11,321 bases of DNA from Caldilineae bacterium (GTDB lineage Bacteria; Chloroflexota; Anaerolineae; JAAEKA01): NCBI GenBank assembly GCA_020634555.1, contig JACKBK010000067.1:1-11321 (forward strand), in the 5' to 3' direction. The notes under the pieces are model-generated. The model did not search any database, was not told the DNA's origin, and worked only from the letters and a program-made list of their open reading frames with translations. Positions 1 through 7,342 of the stretch are shown in pieces. Every line of letters begins with the position of its first letter. Position 1 is the stretch's first letter. The position numbers and the translations under genes are program-made.

Positions 1-773
1 GCCAACACGCAGGGCTGGTTCACGCCATCAGCACGCGCCAGGGAGGGGTCAGCGAAGGGCCGTTTGCCAGCCTCAACCTGGGCAGGGTCGTCGGCGATGA
101 CGCTGACAACGTGGAGACCAACTACCAGCGGCTGGCTGACGCGCTGGGCGTGCCACGGGCCGGAATGACTACGACCTGGCAGGTTCACAGCGACCGTATC
201 GTCCGGGCAACGCGGGAGAACGCCGGCACCATGATCGACAAAGCTGACGGCGTGGTCACTGACGTGCCCGGCTTGCCGATCACCCAGCGCTACGCCGACT
301 GTACACCGGTGCTGATCTACGACCCGCGAGTTCATGCAGCCGGCGTAGCACACGCCGGCTGGCGCGGCACGGTGGCCGGTGTGACGCCGGCGTTGGTGCA
401 GGCAATGGTCGAGCAGTTTGGCAGCGACCCGGCCGATCTTGTTGCCGCAGTTGGCCCGGCCATCGGTCCTTGTTGCTACGAGGTCGGACCGGAGGTGGTC
501 GATTCGGTGCAGGCTGTGTTCGGTGTCGTGAGCGCGGACCTGCTGCGACGCCGGAATATTGTTTCAAACGGCAACGGCGCGGCCGGTGTGGGCCGGCAGT
601 CTGTCCACTTCGATCTCTGGCGCGCCAACCAGTGGCAGTTCGAGCAGGCCGGCGTGCGACATATCGAGGTCGCCGGCGTCTGCACCCGTTGCCACCGCGA
701 GACGTTTTTCTCGCACCGCGGTGACAATGGAACGACCGGAAGATTCGGCGCGGTGATGATGCTACGCCCGTGA
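1..773 (+). CDS. pgeF: PgeF/YfiH (YlmD) laccase-domain protein, 5' end cut off by the window
   Basis: The reading frame is open from base 3, before the first GTG at 111, and encodes conserved family sequence there (ISTRQGGVS, ASLNLG). The true start therefore lies upstream of the window. Family hallmarks follow in order: QVHS (His codon 186-188), ADC (Cys codon 300-302), AHAGWRG (His codon 351-353), GPAIGPCCYEVG, and a C-terminal CTRCHRETFFSHR...TGR. The His/Cys/His triad matches the zinc/catalytic site of this family. Members are cytoplasmic; E. coli YfiH is the peptidoglycan editing factor, and relatives act as purine nucleoside phosphorylase/adenosine deaminase. Which activity applies here cannot be read from the sequence. 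The family is usually about 240-280 residues, so only a short N-terminal piece is missing. The gene sits 174 bp upstream of yggS, as in the ylmD-ylmE order of many bacteria. Confidence 0.95.
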   Translation, partial: QHAGLVHAISTRQGGVSEGPFASLNLGRVVGDDADNVETNYQRLADALGVPRAGMTTTWQVHSDRIVRATRENAGTMIDKADGVVTDVPGLPITQRYADCTPVLIYDPRVHAAGVAHAGWRGTVAGVTPALVQAMVEQFGSDPADLVAAVGPAIGPCCYEVGPEVVDSVQAVFGVVSADLLRRRNIVSNGNGAAGVGRQSVHFDLWRANQWQFEQAGVRHIEVAGVCTRCHRETFFSHRGDNGTTGRFGAVMMLRP

Positions 774-827
774 GCAGTTACCGGTAAACGGTGGCAACTA
801 TTCAGCCAGTACGGGCATTGAGACTTC

Positions 828-913
828 GACTTCGGAAGTTGCCGCAATACATGGAAAGACACGATCTTTGGTGGATAAGTCGCTTCGATCCTTTACCGGC
901 GACTTCCGAAGTC
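828..913. repeat. Inverted repeat of two near-palindromic sites in the pgeF-yggS gap
   Basis: Bases 828-839 (GACTTCGGAAGT) and 902-913 (ACTTCCGAAGTC) are perfect 12-bp reverse complements separated by 62 bp. Each core is itself a palindrome around one central base (ACTTC-S-GAAGT), so the two sites also read almost identically in the same direction. Centre-to-centre distance is about 73 bp, near seven helical turns. They lie between the pgeF stop (773) and the yggS GTG (948). They could be paired operators for a dimeric regulator, a long-range hairpin, or copies of a dispersed intergenic palindrome. Which of these is right is not decidable from one window. Confidence 0.6.
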
Positions 914-947
914 CTGGGCCGAACTGGAAAAAGACGAGCAACGACAG

Positions 948-1682
948 GTGACTCAAATCATCGAAGTAGCGGACAATCTTGCCAGGGTACGCGAGCGGAT
1001 CGTCGGCGCGGCCGTGGATGCAGGGCGGGACCCGCACGAAATCACGCTGGTTGCGGTGAGCAAGACGCATCCGGCGGCCGCGGTGGAGACGGCGCTGGTT
1101 GCGGGGCAACGTGACTTCGGCGAGAATCTGGTCGAGGAGGCGTGGTCCAAGTTTGCAGCGCCGGACGCGCCGCTGGTTGAACATTCAGAGGCGCATCTGC
1201 ACCTGATTGGGCCGATCCAGAGCCGCAAGGCAGCGTTGGCGGTCGCTTGCCGGCCGGTGCTGATCCACTCGGTGGACCGTTTGAAGATCGCCCACCGGCT
1301 GGACCGCTTTGCGGCCGAGGCGGGTTTGGCGTTGGATGTGTTGCTGGAGGTGAACGTCTCCGGCGAGGAAAGCAAGTTCGGGTTCACGCCGGCTGGTTTG
1401 CAGCAGGACGTGGAAGCGCTGCTCGGCCTGCCAAATCTGAACGTCAGCGGGCTGATGACGATCCCGCCTTATGATCCCGATCCGGAGCTGGCCCGGCCGC
1501 ATTTTGCCGCGCTGCGAGCGTTGCAGGAGGATCTGGTCCGGCAGCACGGCGCGGCGCGCTGGCGCCACCTGAGCATGGGAATGAGCCACGATTTCGAGGT
1601 GGCGATTCAAGAAGGTGCAACGCTGGTACGCGTCGGCACCGCCATCTTTGGCACGCGCGACAGTGCCGCCTCTGCAACGTAA
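948..1682 (+). CDS. yggS: YggS/YlmE family PLP homeostasis protein
   Basis: A 244-residue cytoplasmic protein, usual family length, with an alanine-racemase-like TIM barrel that binds pyridoxal phosphate and buffers PLP levels without known catalysis. Motifs are in order: LVAVSKT (PLP lysine K39), DFGEN (56-60), HLIGPIQSRK (85-94), NVSGEESKFG (136-145), GLMTIPP (168-174), LSMGMSHDFEVAI (208-220) and VRVGTAIFG (227-235). The GTG start at 948 is chosen because the next residues (TQIIEVADNLARVRERI) match the usual N-terminal helix. The frame stays open upstream, and there is only a weak ribosome binding site (GAG at 936-938), so a slightly earlier non-ATG start is possible. It stands between pgeF and proC, a common neighbourhood for this family. 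Confidence 0.96.
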   Translation: MTQIIEVADNLARVRERIVGAAVDAGRDPHEITLVAVSKTHPAAAVETALVAGQRDFGENLVEEAWSKFAAPDAPLVEHSEAHLHLIGPIQSRKAALAVACRPVLIHSVDRLKIAHRLDRFAAEAGLALDVLLEVNVSGEESKFGFTPAGLQQDVEALLGLPNLNVSGLMTIPPYDPDPELARPHFAALRALQEDLVRQHGAARWRHLSMGMSHDFEVAIQEGATLVRVGTAIFGTRDSAASAT

Positions 1683-1766
1683 AGAGTACGCAAGGCAGCC
1701 TTTCAAAATGCTGTGCGATTGTGCATCCGAAACCGTGAATCGCCAGAGGCATTTGACAAGACAACA

Positions 1767-1795
1767 TCACGTTTTACGTCTTCACGTTTCACGAT
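1767..1795. repeat. Degenerate TCACGTT heptamer array in the yggS-proC gap
   Basis: Four heptamer-like units occur in a row: TCACGTT (1767-1773), TTACGTC (1774-1780), then after one extra T, TCACGTT (1782-1788) and TCACGAT (1789-1795). The array lies in the 161-bp gap between yggS (ends 1682) and proC (starts 1844). Function is unknown; it could be a degenerate intergenic microsatellite or a set of binding sites in the proC upstream region. Confidence 0.55.
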
Positions 1796-1843
1796 GTCCA
1801 CCGCGTGGAACCCTGATGAAACCAACCAGGTAAGCAAACAGAT

Positions 1844-2677
1844 ATGCTCAACGGAACACCGATCTCATTTATAGGCTCTGGTATGATGGCTGAGTCCATG
1901 ATCAAGGGGATGCTGAACCAGGGTCTCGTGGAACCGCAGGGGATCATGGCCAGCGGGCCGCGGCCTGAGCGGGCAGCTGAGCTGGTCAGCCGCTACAATA
2001 TCCAGGCAACCACCGACAACCGCACGGCGGCGGACTTTGCCGAGATTGTCGTGCTGGGCGTCAAGCCCCAGGTGCTGCCCCATTTGTTGCCGCAACTGCG
2101 GGGCCATCTGAGCCGCAGCTCGCTGATTCTGTCCATCCTGGCCGGTGTGCGCATTAGTTCGCTGCTCAACGGCACCGGCCATCCGTCCATCGTGCGCTGT
2201 ATGCCAAACACGCCGGCGCAGGTTGGGCTGGGCATGACTGTGTGGACGGCTACCGAGCGAGTCAGCTCACAGCAACGAGAGCAGGCCCAGATAATCCTCA
2301 AAGCGCTGGGCGAGACGCTCTTTGTGGACAACGAGGACTATCTTGACATGGCAACGGCGCTTAGCGGCACCGGTCCGGCCTACATTTTCCTGTTCATGGA
2401 GGCTCTGATCGACGCCGGCGTCCATCTGGGTTTCTCGCGCAAGGTGGCTGAGGAACTGGTGCTGCAAACCATGGCTGGCTCGGTGGAGATTGCCCGCCAG
2501 TCGGACCTGCATCCGGCGCAGTTGCGCAACATGGTCACCTCCCCTGGCGGCACCTCGGCGGAGGCGCTGTATGAGTTGGAGAAGGGTGGGCTGCGGACGA
2601 TTCTTTCCAAGGCGGTCTGGGCTGCCTATCGCAAGTCGAAGTATCTTGGCGATCTTTCAGAGCAACACGGTGGTTAG
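1844..2677 (+). CDS. proC: Pyrroline-5-carboxylate reductase
   Basis: A 277-residue cytoplasmic enzyme, normal length, catalysing the NAD(P)H-dependent reduction of 1-pyrroline-5-carboxylate to L-proline, the last step of proline synthesis. The N-terminal Rossmann fold shows the dinucleotide motif GSGMMAE (11-17) and LGVKPQ (71-76). RCMPNTP (118-124) follows. The C-terminal dimerisation and active-site domain has SGTGPAY (174-180) and MVTSPGGTS (230-238), the latter being the family signature. ATG 1844 is preceded by a weak AGGTAA about 10 nt upstream, and the reading begins directly with the first beta strand (ISFIGSG), so the start is well placed. The stop at 2677 is 5 nt before yggT, implying cotranscription and probably translational coupling. 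Confidence 0.97.
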   Translation: MLNGTPISFIGSGMMAESMIKGMLNQGLVEPQGIMASGPRPERAAELVSRYNIQATTDNRTAADFAEIVVLGVKPQVLPHLLPQLRGHLSRSSLILSILAGVRISSLLNGTGHPSIVRCMPNTPAQVGLGMTVWTATERVSSQQREQAQIILKALGETLFVDNEDYLDMATALSGTGPAYIFLFMEALIDAGVHLGFSRKVAEELVLQTMAGSVEIARQSDLHPAQLRNMVTSPGGTSAEALYELEKGGLRTILSKAVWAAYRKSKYLGDLSEQHGG

Positions 2678-2682
2678 ATTCT

Positions 2683-2940
2683 ATGGGCAATTTTCTGTTT
2701 CAGTTTATTGACCTCCTGCTTCAGGCGCTGACCTGGCTGATCCTGATCCGGGTGTTGATCTCGTGGATACCGAACCTGGATCCATTTCACCCCATTGTGA
2801 GGCTGTTGCGCCAGGCAACCGATCCGATTCTGGAGCCGGCGAGGCGAATCATCCCACCCATCGGTGGGATGGATATCTCGCCGATTGTGGTTATTCTTGT
2901 CCTACAGGGCTTGCAGATGCTGCTGCGGCGTCTGGCATAG
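2683..2940 (+). CDS. yggT: YggT/YlmG family membrane protein
   Basis: An 85-residue single-repeat YggT protein. Two hydrophobic segments (about residues 4-26 and 66-82) flank the family core: RVLISWIPNLDP, then ATDPILEPARRIIPP and IGGMDISPIV. YlmG-type proteins are inner-membrane proteins genetically linked to cell division and envelope organisation in Gram-positives and cyanobacteria; the biochemical role is unsettled. The ATG lies 5 nt after the proC stop with no strong Shine-Dalgarno sequence, which suggests coupling to proC translation. Its place after ylmE and proC fits the conserved pgeF-yggS-(proC)-yggT neighbourhood. Confidence 0.95.
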   Translation: MGNFLFQFIDLLLQALTWLILIRVLISWIPNLDPFHPIVRLLRQATDPILEPARRIIPPIGGMDISPIVVILVLQGLQMLLRRLA

Positions 2941-2962
2941 CAACGGAGGCGCGAGTTCACGC

Positions 2963-3424
2963 ATGTTACGAAACATCGCATTAGGTATCACGGCGATAGG
3001 CGTGATGGCAGCAGCCTGTGCGCCGCCGACCGGACCGGCCGGCGCGCCGGCATCCGAGTCCACAGCCTCCCAGGTTCCCGCGTCAACCGACACTCCGACA
3101 GCGGCAGTCATGACTCCCAAGCCCTCTGCTACTCCAACTGTGTCGCCGTTGCGTACGATGGCCGCGCCTGTCATCGCTGATTTAGCAGGCCGGCTGGGCA
3201 TCGATGAGGCGGTTGTGGAGGTTGTGGACGCTGTGGAAGTTGAATGGCCGGATACTAGCCTGGGCTGCCCGGCGCCCGGCGATTCCTATGCTCAGGTGCT
3301 CACCAACGGTACGCAGTTGACACTGCAAGTGAACGGCCAGACCTACGATTACCGTGGCCGTTCACCCGACACGATGTTTCTGTGTGGCCCGCAAGGTCCT
3401 CTGCCGGCCGGAAAGGTTCCCTGA
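2963..3424 (+). CDS. Predicted lipoprotein with uncharacterised C-terminal domain
   Basis: I do not recognise a named family. The frame is open from within yggT, but ATG 2963 is chosen. GGAGG lies at 2945-2949, and the 153-residue product then starts with a short basic end, a hydrophobic stretch (5-18) and a permissive lipobox (AAAC, Cys19). This is a type II signal peptide, so the protein is probably lipid-anchored outside the cytoplasmic membrane. A low-complexity Thr/Pro/Ser/Ala linker (about 20-65) leads into a compact C-terminal domain of about 85 residues. That domain contains VEVEWPDTSLGCPAPG, a YAQVLTNGTQLTLQVNG stretch and FLCGPQG. The two cysteines could form a disulfide. It is 22 nt after yggT on the same strand and is the last gene before the hairpin terminator, so it is probably the 3' gene of the cluster. 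Substrate or partner is unknown. Confidence 0.8.
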   Translation: MLRNIALGITAIGVMAAACAPPTGPAGAPASESTASQVPASTDTPTAAVMTPKPSATPTVSPLRTMAAPVIADLAGRLGIDEAVVEVVDAVEVEWPDTSLGCPAPGDSYAQVLTNGTQLTLQVNGQTYDYRGRSPDTMFLCGPQGPLPAGKVP

Positions 3425-3456
3425 CTTCTGCGGTGGTCCCAGATTGTGCGAAATGA

Positions 3457-3491
3457 AACCGGCCTGTTCCAGATTCTGGAACAGGCCGGTT
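3457..3491. terminator. Bidirectional intrinsic terminator between convergent genes
   Basis: Perfect 17-bp inverted arms (3457-3473 and 3475-3491) flank a single central base; in practice the loop is a few bases larger. The stem is GC-rich at its base. On the + strand it is followed by TTGTTTGT; read on the - strand it is followed by TTTCATTT. It lies between the lipoprotein stop (3424, + strand) and the M6 protease stop (3593, - strand), the expected place for a shared terminator. The U-tracts are imperfect on both sides. Confidence 0.85.
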
Positions 3492-3592
3492 GTTTGTACA
3501 AGCTGTTTGAAAAGTAGCTGAGAGGCTCCCGAAATCTCGTATCAGCGTTGATCAGGAGCGTGGGCTGGATCTACCAGTCCTGTGTCGTTCGA

Positions 3593-4573
3593 TTAGTCCG
3601 CAGTGCGGTAGTGGACCCGGATGTAGCCGGCCTTTGACGGATCCCAGTATTCCTTGGTCGCCAGGCCGTAGTGGACGCCTGAGGAGATGGCATCGGAGTT
3701 GATCAGGAAGCCCTGGTTGAGGCCGCTGCGCAGCATGTCCTGCACGGCGGCGGTGATGTCCAGCCGCAGCCAGGTGCCGATCTTGCCTGACCCCAGGTGG
3801 TTGGATGAACCGCCGGGACCGTAGTCGCCGCCAGGCATGGTCCATGGCATCCACCAGTTGACTGCATAGGGCATCCATTCGGTGGTGGCCGGGTGCGCTG
3901 TCACGTCCTCCAGCACCGACTGCGACCAGTTGCCGAACTTGCGACCCTCGGTGACGTAGAGGTAGAGCCATGCCTGGTCCACCGGTGAGTCGCCGGGGAT
4001 GCCGTTGAGCGGCGTATGAACCACCGGCCGCATCTGGTCATAGAAGCCGAGCCACATGGTCTGGTCGGAGCCGTAGTAAGTATTGGGCTGTGAGCCGTTG
4101 ATGTAGCTGTCGCGGTCCACGTTGAAGCGCATGGAGCGATTGACCGGATACGTGCTGTTGTCCACCACAGGAAGGGCATCGCCATCGATGCTGGCTACCA
4201 GGGTAAGGCCGTCATAGACATCCGCCGAATGTTGCACCTCGGCAGGGGCGTTGGTAATCTGCACCGAGAAGCCGAAATCTATCATGTCGCTGGTGGGCGC
4301 GTCGCCCATCCAGGCCACTGCCACGACATCGTCTGGCATGGCGCTGGTCGCAAGGGCAGTCAGATCGGTCAGGCCGTGTTCGATCGCCAGTTGGGCCGCG
4401 TAGGCCGCGGTTACCGGGAAAGCGCCGCCGTAGGCGCTGCCGGGGACATAGACACTGTCAGTATCGACAGGTACCACGACAAGCGCGTCCTGAAGAGCGC
4501 CGCCGATGTTAGTGGCGCTGAGGGCGACATCCACGTAGGTACCCACGACAACCGGGTTGGTGCTGGGCGTTTG
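3593..4573 (-). repeat. Copy A of the duplicated C-terminal module (in the M6 gene)
   Basis: 981 bp (326 codons plus stop) that align without net gaps to 7695-8675. They start at a shared QTPSTNPVV and end at the stop codon. The last 188 codons (3593-4159) are about 89% identical in protein to the other copy by hand count. The preceding ~140 codons are only about 59% identical. The segment 3723-3787 is identical in DNA to 7825-7889 over 65 nt. The conserved half is a DNRLRE/CBM96-like beta domain (VDRDSYING, AWLYLYV, WLRLDITAAVQDML, GYIRVHYRT). Confidence 0.93.
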
Positions 4574-7342
4574 GGTGATCATGCCGTCGAAATCGGTCAT
4601 CGCGTTCCAGAATCGGATGGTCGCCTGCTCGTCCGACTGATCCATCACCTCGACGTGGACGCCGTATTGCACGTGGTCATCTCCGGGGTTGCCGGTGCCC
4701 AGGCCGCCCGGCCCGACCGGCAGGCCGTATAGCTGCGGCAGCGGCGTGGAGTCGGGCAACGTCACCCGGGTCGAGTAGTCGTCCTGTGCAGGCAGGACGG
4801 CACTGGCGGCGAAGTAGTTGAAATACAGCGACGAACCGGAACCGGGGTAGAAGAAGCCTGGGTAGTAACCGTAGGAGTCGTGAAAGGCTGGTGTTGCGGG
4901 CAGGCTGGGCCAGCTCTTGGTCTCAATGGGCGGCTGGACATAATGTCCGGTGGTATAGTCAAGGCCAAGCGACGCTGTCCATGCTTCCGTTGGCGTGTGG
5001 CCGAAGGTCGCGTCGCCGGACAACGTTCGCCCGCTGGGCGTTGGGCCGACCCACCCGCCTTGCAGATTGGGGAAGGTGGTGTCGAAGCGCTTGGGGAAAT
5101 TGTTGGACTCGACAACCAGCAGCCCGAATTTGGGGCCACAGCTTGGCGGCTCGCAGATGTCGCTGGAGATCTCGTAGTCGAAATCCTGGGCTGCGTCGCG
5201 CAGGGAGACTGTCATACCAGGCGTTGTTGCGGGCATGCGGCCGACAATGTTGGTGGGTGGCGGTCCACCAGCGACGGCGTACTCGGTGTTGTACGGATCG
5301 TTCAGCGATCGGTCGAATCCGTTGTCATCTCGCCACTCAAAGAGGTAATAGCGGGGGGTGGTGTACGCCGATGGCGTTATTACCCAGCCATTCAATGTCC
5401 AGTCGCTGAAGTCGGTGTCCAGGTCGTTCTCATACAGCGTGCCGTTGGCGTCGGTCAGCAACAGGTTGTCGACCCACCAGCCAGGCTCTACGACGGTAAA
5501 ATCAGTCTGGTAGGTGAAGCGCAGCCTGATTGTCTGGCCGGTATAGTCCGACAGGTCGAAACGCAAGGTGCCAGAGCCGCTTCCGGTTAATCCCCAGCCC
5601 AGGTTGAATCCATAAGGGTTGCTGTCGGTCAGCACACCGTCCATGTCCGGGAGGGTAGTCCAGGTCAGGCCGCTATTGGTGGAAACCTGCACATAGCCGT
5701 AGTCGCGGTTGTTCTCAATATCCCAGAAGGAGTCGAACGAGAAGACGACGGGTGCAGTGGCGTTCCTCAGGTTAAAGTTACGAGTCGCTGTCTGGGATGC
5801 GAAGTTTTCTGGTTCAGTCCACCAGCCGTTTCCGGCGCCGGCCAGATTGGGAATCGTTTGCTCGGCGTCCGGCAGCCTGACGATCAATCCATCCTCCGTG
5901 CCCTCCGGTGTATTGCGCGCACGTCCGATGGTTAGTTCCAGTGCTGGGTCGTCATAGTTTATGATGACTGGATTGCGCCAGCCAAGCACGAAGTCCTGCC
6001 ATAGGTTGTGGCCGACCGGTCGCGTGCCCGAAAGTGGCCCTCCCCAAACGCCCACCGAGTTCGCGCCCCACCAACCGTTGGAGTTGGCCGATGCGTCGAT
6101 GGTATACAGGTCGGGCAGGCCAAGTTGGTGTTCAAACTCTTCCTGCAGGGCGCCAACGGCCAGTTGTTCAGGGTCGATATTGTAGCCGGCAACGTAGTAG
6201 TCATCGGTGAGGTTCAGCGGCGTGCTGAACCCGCAGATCTTGGGGCGCTGGAAGTAAGGGTCCCAGTAGAAACCGGAGCTGCTGGTGTTCAGCCGGTCCT
6301 CACCGCCGCCGTTCTGGAAGCCATAGCCGGCATGAATCGTGACCAGCAGATCGATGACGTGGTCGCCGTTGGCGTCAAACTGGCTACAGTCCAAGGTGTC
6401 CTGGTACTGGTCTTTGACGGCGTCGATAACGTCGTAGATGTACTCACCGGGATGTGCATCGCTGAACAGAGGCGATGTACACGCGCCTGCTCCGTTGTCG
6501 TCGTCGTACACCGCGTGGCCGTAATATTCCTGCGAGTGGTTGACGGCCACAGGTTCGGGCAGCACAGCCCCGCCGATCTGATACGCGCCGCGCGACATCT
6601 CCAGCAGGTAGTTTTGCAGCGTGTAGCCGCGCAGATCTACCGGCCCCAGCGTGGGATGGTCGATGATGCCGTAGCCCGCGTCAGGTCCGACTCCGAAGAT
6701 TGCTTCCTGATATTGGGCAACCGACGGATCGGGCAGGTAGAAGGTGAAGTTGTCATCCGCGCCGGGGGGCGGATCTTCGCCGAGGGCCAGCGGCCCCCAG
6801 GTGGACTCGGTTGGGACACATGCGCCATCGGGATTGTCGGGGTCTGGGTAAGGGCGGGTAATGGTGTCTGTGCCGTCAAAGTCGACCACCACAGCCATAA
6901 TATTTCTGGGTGGCAGCGCCTCAGGGTTGTTGGACGGGTCGTCGTCCAGAAACGTAGCTTCTCGTTCCTTCAAAACGCGCATGGCCTCCAAGTCCGGACC
7001 GGTGTAGTAGTCCTTGAGGGCGTCCTTGTACCATTGCTCGATCGTCGTCTGGAGCTGCGCCGGGCTGGCATCCATAGGGATCGCGCCGCCATCCTGCAAG
7101 ATCTTCTCTACCTGATGTGCTGGCGGCAGAGTCATGATGGTCCAATCCTTGCCTGGATCGATGGCCGGCGAGGCGAGGGCATCCGAACCAGGATCTCGCT
7201 GCTGTGTTGTCCCGGCCAACGTTTGAATATCCAGGCCCTCGGTCACGCGCGCACCGGCCGGTGCCGGCAGCAGCGCAGCGATCGTTATCACGAGGATTGC
7301 CACAATGAGAGATGAACGGGAGTAACGCGAAAAGTTCTTCAT
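3593..7342 (-). CDS. Secreted M6 (immune inhibitor A-like) metalloprotease homologue with altered zinc motif and DNRLRE tail
   Basis: A 1249-residue exported protein. ATG 7342 is chosen over a TTG at 7387: it has AGGAG 5 nt upstream (7348-7352) and opens a clean Sec signal peptide (1-31, ending APAGA). The M6-like region (about 140-460) shows NIMAVVVDFDG, MSRGAYQIGG, a YYGH stretch, ANGDHVIDLLVTIHAGYG and HQLGLPDLY followed by WWGANSVGVWGG. These match M6/InhA peptidases. The family's HExxH reads EEFEH (residues 401-405, bases 6128-6142), so the first zinc His is Glu, and no other HExxH exists in the protein. The usual WSH-type motif reads FYWDPYF. A jelly-roll/MAM-like region follows (about 505-630, ending PGWWVDNLLL), then an unassigned Gly/Pro/Tyr-rich stretch (about 650-920). 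The last 326 residues are a DUF11-like segment plus a DNRLRE/CBM96-like domain shared with the S8 gene upstream. It may be an unusual peptidase or a catalytically dead homologue. Confidence 0.88.
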   Translation of the reverse strand: MKNFSRYSRSSLIVAILVITIAALLPAPAGARVTEGLDIQTLAGTTQQRDPGSDALASPAIDPGKDWTIMTLPPAHQVEKILQDGGAIPMDASPAQLQTTIEQWYKDALKDYYTGPDLEAMRVLKEREATFLDDDPSNNPEALPPRNIMAVVVDFDGTDTITRPYPDPDNPDGACVPTESTWGPLALGEDPPPGADDNFTFYLPDPSVAQYQEAIFGVGPDAGYGIIDHPTLGPVDLRGYTLQNYLLEMSRGAYQIGGAVLPEPVAVNHSQEYYGHAVYDDDNGAGACTSPLFSDAHPGEYIYDVIDAVKDQYQDTLDCSQFDANGDHVIDLLVTIHAGYGFQNGGGEDRLNTSSSGFYWDPYFQRPKICGFSTPLNLTDDYYVAGYNIDPEQLAVGALQEEFEHQLGLPDLYTIDASANSNGWWGANSVGVWGGPLSGTRPVGHNLWQDFVLGWRNPVIINYDDPALELTIGRARNTPEGTEDGLIVRLPDAEQTIPNLAGAGNGWWTEPENFASQTATRNFNLRNATAPVVFSFDSFWDIENNRDYGYVQVSTNSGLTWTTLPDMDGVLTDSNPYGFNLGWGLTGSGSGTLRFDLSDYTGQTIRLRFTYQTDFTVVEPGWWVDNLLLTDANGTLYENDLDTDFSDWTLNGWVITPSAYTTPRYYLFEWRDDNGFDRSLNDPYNTEYAVAGGPPPTNIVGRMPATTPGMTVSLRDAAQDFDYEISSDICEPPSCGPKFGLLVVESNNFPKRFDTTFPNLQGGWVGPTPSGRTLSGDATFGHTPTEAWTASLGLDYTTGHYVQPPIETKSWPSLPATPAFHDSYGYYPGFFYPGSGSSLYFNYFAASAVLPAQDDYSTRVTLPDSTPLPQLYGLPVGPGGLGTGNPGDDHVQYGVHVEVMDQSDEQATIRFWNAMTDFDGMITQTPSTNPVVVGTYVDVALSATNIGGALQDALVVVPVDTDSVYVPGSAYGGAFPVTAAYAAQLAIEHGLTDLTALATSAMPDDVVAVAWMGDAPTSDMIDFGFSVQITNAPAEVQHSADVYDGLTLVASIDGDALPVVDNSTYPVNRSMRFNVDRDSYINGSQPNTYYGSDQTMWLGFYDQMRPVVHTPLNGIPGDSPVDQAWLYLYVTEGRKFGNWSQSVLEDVTAHPATTEWMPYAVNWWMPWTMPGGDYGPGGSSNHLGSGKIGTWLRLDITAAVQDMLRSGLNQGFLINSDAISSGVHYGLATKEYWDPSKAGYIRVHYRTAD

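Noticed and set aside
778..787. Perfect 10-bp palindrome TTACCGGTAA just after the pgeF stop
   Set aside because: Palindromes of this length are expected about ten times by chance in a window this size, and nothing else supports a site here.
1753..1781. Possible + strand promoter with TTGACA upstream of proC
   Set aside because: The -35 hexamer is perfect, but the -10 region at 16-18 nt spacing (TACGTC or neighbours) is poor and lies within the heptamer array.
2864..2962. Longer lipoprotein starting inside yggT at 2864
   Set aside because: It would put 33 unconserved residues before a lipoprotein signal peptide and overlap yggT by 77 nt; GGAGG and ATG 2963 fit better.
6008..7315. 435-codon + strand open frame opposite the M6 gene
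   Set aside because: It is antisense to a well-supported secreted protein with a signal peptide and domain matches. Its product resembles no known family, and long antisense frames are common in GC-rich genes.
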